64,000 nt of DNA from contig OX387187.1 in NCBI GenBank assembly GCA_947561395.2, positions 36,809,829-36,873,828 of the forward strand, given 5' to 3'. This document shows positions 54,530-64,000 of the stretch, in pieces (within the stretch, counting starts at the first letter, position 1; each line of letters opens with the position of its first letter). Under the pieces are notes generated by a model. It searched no databases. It was not told the DNA's origin and saw only the letters and a program-made list of their open reading frames with translations. Both the position numbers and the translations under genes were made by a program. The stretch comes from Buxus sempervirens. Its lineage: Eukaryota > Streptophyta > Magnoliopsida > Buxales > Buxaceae.

Positions 54530-54975
54530 AGGTTGCCGCCTTGGTGAAAATTGAATCTTATATTAATTTATAAGGCGACTGCCCTTTGGTCATAGAAAGA
54601 GGCAATGGATGAAAAATTATTATACATGAAAAAGACGGAAAGAGCCGATTCTACGTACCAAACACGTGCCATCTACTTTTTTATATAGCAAGCCATCTAA
54701 CAAATTCATTGATTCAAGATGGAGAATTAAAAAAGGTAATAAATTATTTTCTTATTTTAAAGAAAAAAATGGTTACTAATAAAACATTAGGTTGGCTTAT
54801 TAGTGGAAATTGAGCCTTATATTAGTTTATAAGGCGATTACCCTTTGGCCGTAGGAGGAGGCAATGAATGAAAAATTATATATGAATAAGTGGAAAGAGC
54901 GGATTCTACACACCAAACATGTGCCATCTACTTCTGTATATTGCAAGCTAGCTAACAAATTCATTGATTTGGTAT
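54530..54975. repeat. Two R1 repeat copies
   Basis: Two units in the same arrangement as 34016-34440 (aaggcgactgccctttggtc, then aaggcgattaccctttggcc). Confidence 0.7.
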
Positions 54976-56993
54976 TTTTTACATTTGTGATCACTTTTAA
55001 GATTTTTTTTCGATAAATTTTTTTAAAATGAATATTTGTTGATCATACGATGCAGATTAATGTTATTATCCTTTACATATGTATAAAGAAAGCACACGTT
55101 AAAAGTCATGGGAGCATAGTATTTAATGAGTCAAGCTTGAACTCAAGAATTTTAACGAGCTTGAGTTGAGTTGTTGTTGCTCCAAAAATGGCCCGGTGTG
55201 TGTGAGACATGGGAAAAATCACCGGAATGATCATTCCTCCGTCAACACACGGGCTCAACGCAAAAACGGGAGAGTCGCCACCATTCATGATTTTGGGGTG
55301 AGAATGGACACCAAAAGATTAAAAAATAATCAAAAAGTGTGAAAATGCCAATTCTAGGGTAAAAATAACCCTACTTGAAAATCAAATCCAGAGATGGGTA
55401 AGGGGATTAGATTATGAATGGGGGAAGGTGTTAGGCATCCCCATTCATCCACACGAAGTAGTTGCCAAGTGTATGTTCATGCAAAAAATAGAAAGCTTGC
55501 TAAAATCATAGAAAACCTTGAAAAAAGGACTAATGTATGATATTTTCACATGAAGATCTAAATGGATTTTAGATCCTCTCTTATGTCAATATCATTTCTG
55601 GAATATCTCAAAAGATGGAAATCAAAGCACAAGTTGCTCAAAAACCAAGTTAAATCAAATCCGGAAAATTCGGTAAAAAGTATGCCATTTGTCTTGAAAT
55701 CATTCAAATCCAATTCTAAATTGAACCAAACCAAATTCATTTGAAAGATTAGGGTAAATAAGAGTCTTATGCAAAATTTCACTTCATTCCGATGAAAAAT
55801 CTAGGAGTTATGCTCCTTTGAAGTTGCTGCTGGGGATTTTTAAAAGTGGTAAGTGGGCAACTTTGGAAAATTGTCTAGAAAAATCCACTACATAAAAGTC
55901 CACGAAATTTGGTGTGATTGAAGTTTGTATGGCCATCTTTCAAAAGAAACTAACCTCATACAAAAATCCCTTCGGATGTGCCTTGGGTGGTCTCCCGAAC
56001 AGGCCCCGAAGATCACAGATTTACCCAGAAAAGTACAAATGAACAGTTCTGAGTAAATCGGCTACCAATAATTCAAATGGAATCCAAAAATTATGAAACA
56101 AACTGGATTTGAAAATAGACTCATAAAGGAATACTCAAAAACAAAAATCACTCGAATCGGACTTAAAACGAACACATGGCCCTCCGTCGAAGTGACAAGT
56201 TCTGTACTTGAACCTGAACTGTCCACTTAACTTCGACAGAGAGGTGTCAAAAATCCGTTTGATGGAAATTCATGAAATTTGGTGGACATAAACTAGACAG
56301 CCTCACCTTTTTCATGGTTCTGGAATCGCTCCAAAATTCATCCGGACGATGAAGTTATGAGCGTCCGAAGTAAGGGTACAGGTGCTGTCCAGTTAGGCCC
56401 TTTTTGAAGAAAATCAAATCCGAGAATTTATAAAGTGTGTGAGATTCGTGTGAGATGAATCCAAAACCTTTGAAAAACATTTAAAACACTCCAGAATTTG
56501 ATTGAGGCCATTTATTGAAGATTTATCACAATGAATGTAATAAATCCCCAAATGTGAGCCTATTCACCAAAAAAGTGTAATATGTGTGCAAGAGTGAAAA
56601 ACCAAGCAAGATTAATACAACAACATATCATGCATATGGATTCAACAAGAGAGGTTCTAGCATAGCCTAGGGTTCCGTTCCATTATCGTTTCCCTCTGTT
56701 CTCTCTCCCCGTTAAACACGGTTCTTCGAGATAATCAAGGGTACTTTGATTATAGAACGGTTTTCAAACATTCAAAAGCCTTATGCTACATGGGTTCTAG
56801 TACTAGGGTCAATCCCCAGTCTCGTTTCTCCTAGATCCGCCTTCACGTTTTACGGCTAGGGGAGTCTTGAGATACTTTGAGTCGGGGAAGGATTTCCACA
56901 CACAAAAAGAGGCTTTATTCTACAGAAAGGTAGAAGAAGAGATCTAGATCTAGGAATGTAAATACAGAAATTAAAGAGAGGTTTGAGGCTTGC

Positions 56994-57172
56994 CTGGGGT
57001 TCTGGAAGCAATCCGGCAGCGGTTCCCTTCTTCACTCGGAGTTCTTCGATCTCCAAAAACTTGGTCCTTTTGCTTGAAGAGGAGCCTCCTGGATTCTGGA
57101 AGCACTCCCGCATCGATCTCCTTCTTCTCTTGGAGTTCTTCTTTGCGAGAATTCAAAACAAGAGTTGGTTGC
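56994..57172 (-). other. Predicted leader exon of LTR-B, partly duplicated
   Basis: Minus-strand leader after the TATA box (57196-57203), ending in CCAG followed by GCAAGC at 56993; a GT-to-GC donor compared with LTR-A. A block of roughly 105 bp with cttcttc and ggagttctt and ttttgcttgaagagg is duplicated, lengthening the leader. Confidence 0.45.
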
Positions 57173-57195
57173 CTTTTGCTTAAGGAGGAGTCTCC

Positions 57196-57203
57196 TATTT
57201 ATA
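57196..57203 (-). promoter_or_regulatory. LTR-B TATA box
   Basis: Minus-strand tataaata in gcctataaataggaga, matching LTR-A. Confidence 0.7.
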
Positions 57204-57369
57204 GGCAAAGGTTAGGGTTAGGATTGGTGAGAATAGTAGACACAACATAATGTCTATAGCCCACCAACCTTAACCCTAAGGCTATTTCCGAGATTTCCCC
57301 TCATTTAATGAGGGATATGATGTTAAAAGTGAAAAGCTCTCGGAAAATCCTAATTTTGAGCAAAACTAG

Positions 57370-57513
57370 CGTATCCGGCATGTCAGAACGGATACACAAG
57401 TACCTTAATGTATCCGGTCTATGATGCCGGATACACTGAGGTCTACTTGTATCCGGCATTGTCCACCGGATACAAAGAAGGACACTTGTATCCGACCTGA
57501 GTTGTCGGATACA
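57370..57513 (-). repeat. Array of four palindromes, exact 39-bp period (LTR-B)
   Basis: Palindromes with TATCCGG/CCGGATA-type stems start at 57370, 57409, 57448 and 57487, exactly 39 bp apart. They lie 167 bp upstream of the TATA box on the minus strand. The outermost has stem CCGAC/GTCGG where LTR-A has CCGGC/GCCGG. Confidence 0.9.
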
Positions 57514-57550
57514 AGGAAAAAAGCCTTTTTTTCGAATTTTAACACAGGCA

Positions 57551-57636
57551 ATACTTATTTACATGTAATATCGTTTAAGTAAATGTCATCGTATTTTTTA
57601 ATCTCCATTTACTTAAGATATTACATGTAAATAAGC
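57551..57636. repeat. Long inverted repeat inside LTR-B
   Basis: cttatttacatgtaatatc at 57551 pairs with gatattacatgtaaataag at the right end, and the inner gtttaagtaaatg pairs with catttacttaa. It could be a small hairpin MITE; no target duplication is clear. Not present in LTR-A. Confidence 0.65.
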
Positions 57637-59379
57637 AAACACCCCCCCATTTGAATCCATTAAAAATAGTTCCAGACCTAAATTCCAAGTGAATAAAAAG
57701 TCAACTTTCCAGTTCTAGGCAAAATTCCGATTTTTCAGGTCTGGAAAAAAAGGTTCAATATGTTAAAACCAAGGTATTCGTCAAGATTTAAAATCTCAAA
57801 AAATTCTTTTATGCAATAACATGGCTAAAAACCTGATTACCGGGAAAAATTATCTTGAAATCTGGCTTTAAAAAATATTTTATTTTCTGGGGTCAAAAGT
57901 CAACAAAATTCAACCGGAAAAAGCTTTACTTTGCACAAAAGATTGAATTCGGGCATTTTCCTTTTCCGTTTTGGATTCAAATGGGTTAAGTATCTCAAAC
58001 CCAATGCAAAGAATTGGAAATTCCAATAAAATATTTCTCTCCTTCAAGATTTATCAAAAATCGTGCAATTTTGGGGTGTCTACAGTGTGGACACGTGTCT
58101 GTGTTGATGGTGTGTCTCTACGCGGGCGTGCCAGTATCGTTTGATACAATGATTTTCAAGTCGATTCCTGACCCCAGGCACCTGTTCCGAATCTGAACCG
58201 GGATCGGTTCAGTCGTACTGCAAGTCACCTGTAATAAAATTGGTCAGGCGATGGTATGAAGACTAGGGGTTCGGTCTTCGTTTCGGGTTCTTGTTAGTGT
58301 TTGAAAGCGAAAGCAACTAACGGCACACAAATCCTTTATTAATAAATCGGCCGAATAGCCGAAAATGACAACAGATAATCCTCAAAAAGGAAACAAAAGT
58401 AAAAAAGAAAACTGACAAGGCTCGCAGGACCGGCCTGTCCTGGTCTTATAGCCGTAATCGGGTATAAGCGCAGGAGGAAGGGGGCGGCTGCTAGCAAAGC
58501 CAATTCAGGGGGTTCACCTTGGATTGCTGCTTACCCGAAAATACACGAGTCACCTGGCGTAAACAGAGCGAGTCTCGGGACCGGCTGCTCGGGATTCTGT
58601 AAAGACAGAACTGCGAGTCAGGGGCGGGCTCAACTTACTCTCCGGTGGCAGGATTCTGGTATTACTCGGAGTAAAGAGGGGTCGAAGATGTCACTGCGAC
58701 TGGAAGCAGTGAGAGAAGTCCTAGTTTATCCGTCTGTATTAGAGGGGATAAAGGATCACGGATGATCAAAATAATATAATAACCGGTTGCGGTTGTGTGG
58801 ATTGTGTCCTTGAGCTCTTCGAATTGGGGCCTTTTATAGCCGCTCCTTGACGGTTGCTCAACGTCCTACTATCGCACGATCTTCATGGCGGTTGGTTATC
58901 TTCAGTTCTCTGTTTCAAAATGATAACCGTCCGGCCATGATCTAAAAATAGTTTTATTCTTGAACGGCCGATGGCACGATCTTCTGATTTTTATGGTTTT
59001 GTCGTATTGGTTTGCGTGGCTCGAACCGCATTCTTCTGTATGCGTGCTGACGTGGCCTGCTCAACCCTTCAAAGTCTACGGGCCTTGATGTCGTGGCCTA
59101 ACCAAGCCACCTAGGCACCACGTGTCCTTCTCTTATTCGTCGGTTATATAGGGTGTAAACAGCTGTACAAAGCTCAGCTCAACTCGTTTAAAACCCTATT
59201 AATATGTTGATTAATTTACTGAACCTAACATGTACTACTACCTACCTTTGTTTATTTAGGCCGACGATCATATTAGTTGACTTGAGATGAAGACATAGAA
59301 GTTAGTATATTAATTTTTGATTTAAAGATTAACAAATGGTTACCAATAAAACTAAGAGGTCGGTCCTAAACAAAATCAA

Positions 59380-60268
59380 TCTCCATGTGTGGGGTCACTT
59401 TAATTATCACCTTTTGATTTAAAATGAATTAAAACAAAAAGTTAGAAATGAAGATATTCAAAAGTGGATAAATATAGTATGCATTAAGGAAAAAATTCAG
59501 GAGAGTAGGTTATTGTGCCGGTATTGGATTGAATCATTCAAATTAGAAATTTAAACAAATTGGTAAAGATAAATAGGTAATGATTATCTAAATGGAAAAT
59601 GTTAAACGATAAATAGGTAAAGATTATCTAAACAGAAAATGTTATTTCCCTTTTAGAATAGGAATTTTCAGCTTCACGATTAACACCAATTTTTATTTAA
59701 ACAAAAAATGGATCATTCTGGTTAGAAATCTAAATGATACATGATCTAATCTTTACCTTGTTTGAGGATTCTTTTGCAAGTATAAAGTTTTGAAGAAGGA
59801 AAGAAATTACCTACGTGGCTAATTTTGGGTATTTGGTAATGTAAAGGTGGCATGGTGTAGGAGTACATTTAGGATGCTTTTTAATTTGAAATTAAAGATA
59901 AATCTCATCGGAGCAACTAATTTTAGATAACTAATGAAAGTTGAGACTTGAGGACACATCACTTTTTGGTGCAACAAAATCAGGGAATATGGCATAAATA
60001 GGTAAGTGCGAGATATTTTTGGTACAACAACAACCCAGAAGTAGTAATCAATGTATTTAAGACAACAGGGACGGTAGTTATCTATTTTAAAACATAGATT
60101 TATAGAAACTGTTGAATCAATGTTAATACATATGTTTAGCAGGGGCATTTTAGGCACTAATTATCTGGTCGAAATCAGTGAGTTCTCTTTATAAGTAGTA
60201 CAGATATTTCCCCTGCTTTTTTTTTCTTTTCAATTTCTTTCCATTTTTCTTAATTTTTAATGTCAACT
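59380..60268. repeat. R2 repeat and segment S, copy B (left part)
   Basis: 59395-59520 is an R2 block; 59520-60268 matches 40545-40950 plus 44396-44760 without the 3.4-kb insertion of copy A. LTR-C interrupts it at caact. Confidence 0.75.
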
Positions 60269-61609
60269 TGTGAGACATGGAAAATCAATTTAATGACTTC
60301 CTAATCATCACACGGGATTCATTAAAAACAAAGAGTCGCCACCATTCTGTTTAGGTGTGAATGGACACCAAAATCATCAAATAAGCATAAAAAGGCAAAA
60401 TTAGAGTAAAATAACTCTATTTTAAAAAACAAAACAAAAACAACCAGAGATGAGTAAGGGGATTAGGTTATGAACAGGAGAAGGTGTTAGGCACCCCTAT
60501 TAATCCACACAAGGTGGTTGCCAAGTATTGTTCATGTTTCTTAAAGGAAAAGAGGCTTGCTAATCAAAACAAAAGTAAAAGAAAATAAAAGAATGTATGG
60601 CTTTTTCCCATGTGAATGATCCAATTAATCTTGGATCCTTCTTATGAAACAAGAGCCATTTATTTGGGCTTCATGATTGACTAAAATCAAGATAAAGAAA
60701 ACAAATCTAAAGTGAAAACTTAAAAAATCTGGTTTCAAGTCTTGAACAGTCCAAGACATAGATGTAGCCCAAATTTCATATTAGATCAAGAAATCAAAAC
60801 CAAAAATACCTACGTTGATGAAGAACATCAAAAGGGGAGAACTTAGACCGTAGGGTCTTCTCTAAAAAAATGAAAAATGACCCAAAAACCACCTCATGAA
60901 ACCCTAGAAGTTACTTTCAGGCTTCTGAATCCAGATCTATCATATAGATCATGATAGATCCAGGATCTTAGCCTAATATCACAAAAATCGAGAAAACAGT
61001 GTTGTAGGTGTAAAGGTGTGAAAAATCCAAATTTTAGAAAAAAAAAGTGGGGATCTCATGCTATAAACATCATGGATTCATAGGATTCCTCCAGATTTAA
61101 AATAAAATCATTAAAACATTAGCAGGATATCAAAAACGACCACATCTCACAGATTATAGCATATGGGGGTCTACCCTACGGATCCACCTGTTCTCTTTTC
61201 CCCTAGCTCTCTCTTCATGTTTTACGGCTAGAGAGGATTCTTGAGGTACTTGGAGATAGGTTTGGGAATACAAACACAATCAAATGCCTTATTCTATAAA
61301 AAAAAAAGAAAAGAATAGATTATGGGGTTCTATTCTAAGGATCCACCTGTTCCCCTTTCCCTTAGCTCTCTCTTCACGTTTTACGGCTAGAGAGGATTCT
61401 TGAGGTACTTGGAGGCAGGTTTGGAGGTACAAATAAGGCCTTAATCTATAGCAATGAAGAAGATCAGACTATTTCTAGAATTGAAAACAGAAAATAAAAG
61501 GGAAAATGGACTTACCTGGATTGAGCAAATAGAGCAGCAAGAATTCCTTTCTTCACTTGGAGCTCTTTAGACTTCAAATTAATGGCCTTTTGCTTGAGGA
61601 TCTACCCTC

Positions 61610-61617
61610 TATTTATA
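61610..61617 (-). promoter_or_regulatory. LTR-C TATA box
   Basis: Minus-strand tataaata; about 95 bp downstream CAG is followed by GTAAGT (exon end 61516). Confidence 0.65.
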
Positions 61618-61827
61618 GGCAAACCCAGGGGCATGGTTGGTCCCAAGAGATATACCAAAATCTTCCAATTGAATTAAAAAAGGATTTAATGTAAATTCAT
61701 TAAATCATAGAGGATAAGCAAGAGGATTCAAATGGGTAATCAAGAGGTTTCGAATCTCCCAGAGAGATATTTGAGTGCAAATTAGGCTCAGAAATTGAAA
61801 AAGGATAAATTCGCTCAAAAAACCCGC

Positions 61828-61932
61828 GCCCGTATATATACTACGTTCGTGTCCTGTCCGTATCATTAATACGGGCATGCCGTGCCCGTATATCAACTGC
61901 GGGCATGACCAGCCCGTAAACAAAATATGAGC
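61828..61932 (-). repeat. Array of four palindromes, exact 28-bp period (LTR-C)
   Basis: GCCCGTA-type units start at 61828, 61856, 61884 and 61912. The second (near-perfect GTCCGTAT/ATACGGGC) and third (GCCCG/CGGGC) are well kept; the outer two have decayed. Confidence 0.8.
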
Positions 61933-62035
61933 AGTGCATGTTTGACCAAATTTTACACTTTATTGACCTGTTTCAAATCCCAATTAATACTTTCAATTAT
62001 TTTCTCATTTTGTAGTGCAATTTGGGGTGTCTACA

Positions 62036-62612
62036 CAACTATTTTGGGTTTCAAGTCTAAGCACATTGCTCTCAAAAATTGTCATTCTGTTTTGCGTATC
62101 TGAATCCTGTTCGCCAAATATTTAGTTTGTTTTCTAATCAAAGCATCAATCTGTATTATAGTCACTCGTATTATAATGTTGCTGTCTATTTACAAATTTA
62201 ACCTTTTCTATTTTTTGAATCTCAACCACAAGGTACTTTCTTGTTCATCATCCCAATTTAATGCACTCTCATCTTAAAGCATCAACTTAACATCCTTATT
62301 GTACATTCAAGAGGTCATATTTCTATTACTAGGAGAATGCTTAGCAAAATAATCAGAAACAAATAAGTTGTGGGTAGTTAGTTATGACACGTAGCGGTAT
62401 GTCAAAAGAATTATAAACAAATATACTGTAGGCAGTTAATTATGACATGTGACGGTAACAAAGAATAAAATTGAAAAAAATTGGAAAACTTTTTCGGAGG
62501 TGAATGTTAGCCAAAAAAAAAAAAAAAAACAGGGTTGGCATTATAATAGTAATAGATTTTGCTGACTAAATAATAACGATAAAAATGGGATGGGTTAAAT
62601 GGGTAACCTCCC
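62036..62612. repeat. Segment S, copy B (right part)
   Basis: Matches about 44750-45470, ending at the point where copy A continues towards the receptor fragment. Here a solo LTR has inserted. Confidence 0.75.
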
Positions 62613-63720
62613 TGTTGCTCCGAAATTGGGCCGGTGTGAACACGTGTCGATGTTGATGATGTGTCTCTATGCAGGCGTGCCAATATCGTTTGATACAATG
62701 ATTTCGGGTCGAGTCCTGACCCCAGGCACCTGTTCCGAATCTAAACCGGAATCGATTCAGTCGTATTGCAAGTCACCTGTAATAAAATCGGTCAGGCGAT
62801 AATATGAAGACTAAGGGTTCGGTCTTCGTTTGGGTTCTTGTAAGTGTTTGAAAGCGAAAGCAACTAATGACACAACTCTTTTATTATAAAATCGGCCGAC
62901 AGCCGAAAGCGACAACAAATAATCCCCAAAAAGGAAACAAAAAGTAAAAAGAAAACTAACAAAGCTTGCAGGACCGGCCTGTTTTGGTCTTATAGCCGTA
63001 ATCGGGTATAAAGACAGGAGGAAGGGGGCGGCTGCTATCAAAGCCAATTCAGGGGGTTCACCTTGGATTGCTGTTTAGCCGAAAATACACAAGTCACCTG
63101 GCTTGATCAGAGTGAGTCTCGGGACTGGCTGCTTGGGATTCTATAGATACAGAACTGCGAGTCAGGGGCGGCCTCAACTTACCCTCCTGCGGCAGGATTC
63201 TGGTGTTGATCGGAGTAAAGAGGGGTCTAAGGTGTCACTGCGACTGGAAGCAGTAAGAGGAGTCCTAGTTTATCCTTCTGACTACAATGTAGGAGAGGGG
63301 ATAAAGATCACGGATGATCAAAATAATATTATAACCGGTTGCGGTTAAATGGATTGTGTCCTCGAGCTCTTCGAAGTTGTGCCTTTTATAGCCGATTCTT
63401 GACGGTTGCTTAACCTCCTACTCTGGCACGATCTTCATGGAGGTTGGTCATCTATAGTCTCCTACTCCTAAAGGATAACCGTTCGGCCACGATCTTAAAT
63501 TGGTTACTCTCAAACGACCGACGGCACGATCTTCTAATAGTTATGAATGTGGTTTGTCGCATTGGCTTGCGTGGCCTTAACTGCGCTCTTGGTTCAAGTG
63601 TATGCTGATGTGGCCTGTCTAACTGTACAAAGCCTACGTGTGTTTATGCCATGACCTAATTAAGCCATGTAAGTACCACGTGGCCTTGTCTTATTCGTTG
63701 GTCTGTATAGGGTGTAAACA
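62613..63720 (-). mobile_element. Solo LTR of the 16.8-kb family
   Basis: 1108 bp on the minus strand with complete termini (plus strand tgttgctcc ... gggtgtaaaca). Flanks ctccc (62608-62612) and ttccc (63721-63725) agree at 4 of 5 positions. Confidence 0.9.
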
Positions 63721-63732
63721 TTCCCATGCCCC

Positions 63733-64000
63733 TGTGAGACATGGAAAAAATCACCGGGATGATTCCCCCTCCGTCAACACATGGGCTCAAAATATGGGAG
63801 AGTCACCACCATTCAGATTTTTGGGGTGTGAATGGACACCAAAAGATTCAAAAATAATAAAAAAAGAGCTAAAAGGCAAATTCTAGAGTAAAAATAACTC
63901 TACTTGAAAATCAAATCCAGAGATGGGTAAGGAGATTAGATTATGAACGAGGGGAAGGTGTTAGGCACCCCCATTCACCCACACAAGGTGGTTGCCAAGT
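63733..64000 (-). mobile_element. Large LTR (LTR-D), cut by the window end
   Basis: Plus strand starts tgtgagacatgg and continues through gagagtcaccaccattcag and aggtgttaggcaccccc as in LTR-B and LTR-C. The rest lies outside the window. The left flank is gcccc. Confidence 0.85.

Larger units (their letters stand above)
55201..58084 (-). mobile_element. Large solo LTR (LTR-B) nested in another LTR
   Basis: 2884 bp, plus-strand termini tgtgagacatggg and ggggtgtctaca, flanked by an exact 5-bp duplication gtgtg (55196-55200 and 58085-58089). It aligns with LTR-A and has an extra 500 bp near its 5' end (about 57530-58060). Confidence 0.9.
55175..59161 (-). mobile_element. Solo LTR of the 16.8-kb family, split by LTR-B
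   Basis: The parts 55175-55200 and 58085-59161 together form one minus-strand LTR of the family at 16249-17343, from tgttgctcc to ggtgtaaaca. Flanks gttgt (55170-55174) and gctgt (59162-59166) agree at 4 of 5 positions. LTR-B inserted 26 bp from one end. Confidence 0.85.
60269..62035 (-). mobile_element. Large solo LTR (LTR-C)
   Basis: 1767 bp with plus-strand termini tgtgagacatgg and ggggtgtctaca and an exact duplication caact (60264-60268 and 62036-62040). Most similar to LTR-E, sharing the duplicated cacgttttacggctagagag block (61170-61225 and 61340-61395). Confidence 0.9.

Overview
This is nuclear DNA of a flowering plant. The evidence is LTR retrotransposons of plant Ty3/gypsy (Tat/Ogre-like) and Ty1/copia type, MITEs, AT-rich spacers, and a coiled-coil NB-ARC LRR (RPM1-like) immune receptor cluster. 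The species cannot be told from the sequence. Only one host gene looks intact. Most of the rest is nested transposons and receptor relics.

Layout, left to right. Positions 1-6.7 kb hold short repeats, a MITE (1095-1296), a plus-strand receptor relic (1558-2165) and a converging minus-strand receptor pseudogene (about 2330-6705). The pseudogene is split by an internally deleted copia element (2845-5608, TSD ctagt). At 7.7-9.2 kb is a TTA-flanked TIR element that seems to carry a captured kinase-family gene fragment. At 9.5-10.7 kb is a solo LTR, at 12.8-13.7 kb a probable second LTR, and at 14.9-15.4 kb a tandem array. Positions 16,249-33,020 are one large, recent Ty3/gypsy element of Tat type: TSD gatat, LTRs of 1095 and 1094 bp with about 13 substitutions counted by eye. 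It carries gag, protease, RT, a degenerate RNase H, a second RNase H and integrase on the plus strand. On the minus strand, between integrase and the 3' LTR, it carries two divergent genes with a plant mobile domain (PMD) and apparent introns. A GC-rich hAT-type MITE (26,649-27,023, TSD gttgctaa) has broken one of them.

Positions 36,335-39,127 encode a full-length 930-residue CNL receptor. Downstream of it a duplicated segment (40.5-41.0 plus 44.4-45.5 kb; second copy 59.5-60.3 plus 62.0-62.6 kb) leads into a truncated receptor 3' end (45,485-45,903). The rest is mostly large LTRs of one superfamily, with termini TGTAGACACC and TGTCTCACA: 41,854-44,159; about 47,709-50,160; about 50,980-52,523; 55,201-58,084; 60,269-62,035; 63,733 to the window end. 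Three further LTRs belong to the 16.8-kb element's family, and one of them is split by the 55,201-58,084 LTR.

The most interesting signals are these. (1) The large LTRs carry regular arrays of three to five short palindromes upstream of their TATA boxes, with a 39-bp period in one subfamily and 27-28 bp in another. The stems differ between subfamilies and show at least one compensatory change. (2) Two antisense PMD genes sit in one retrotransposon. (3) Four of the large LTRs share a layout of palindrome array, TATA box, about 70-nt leader exon and splice donor.
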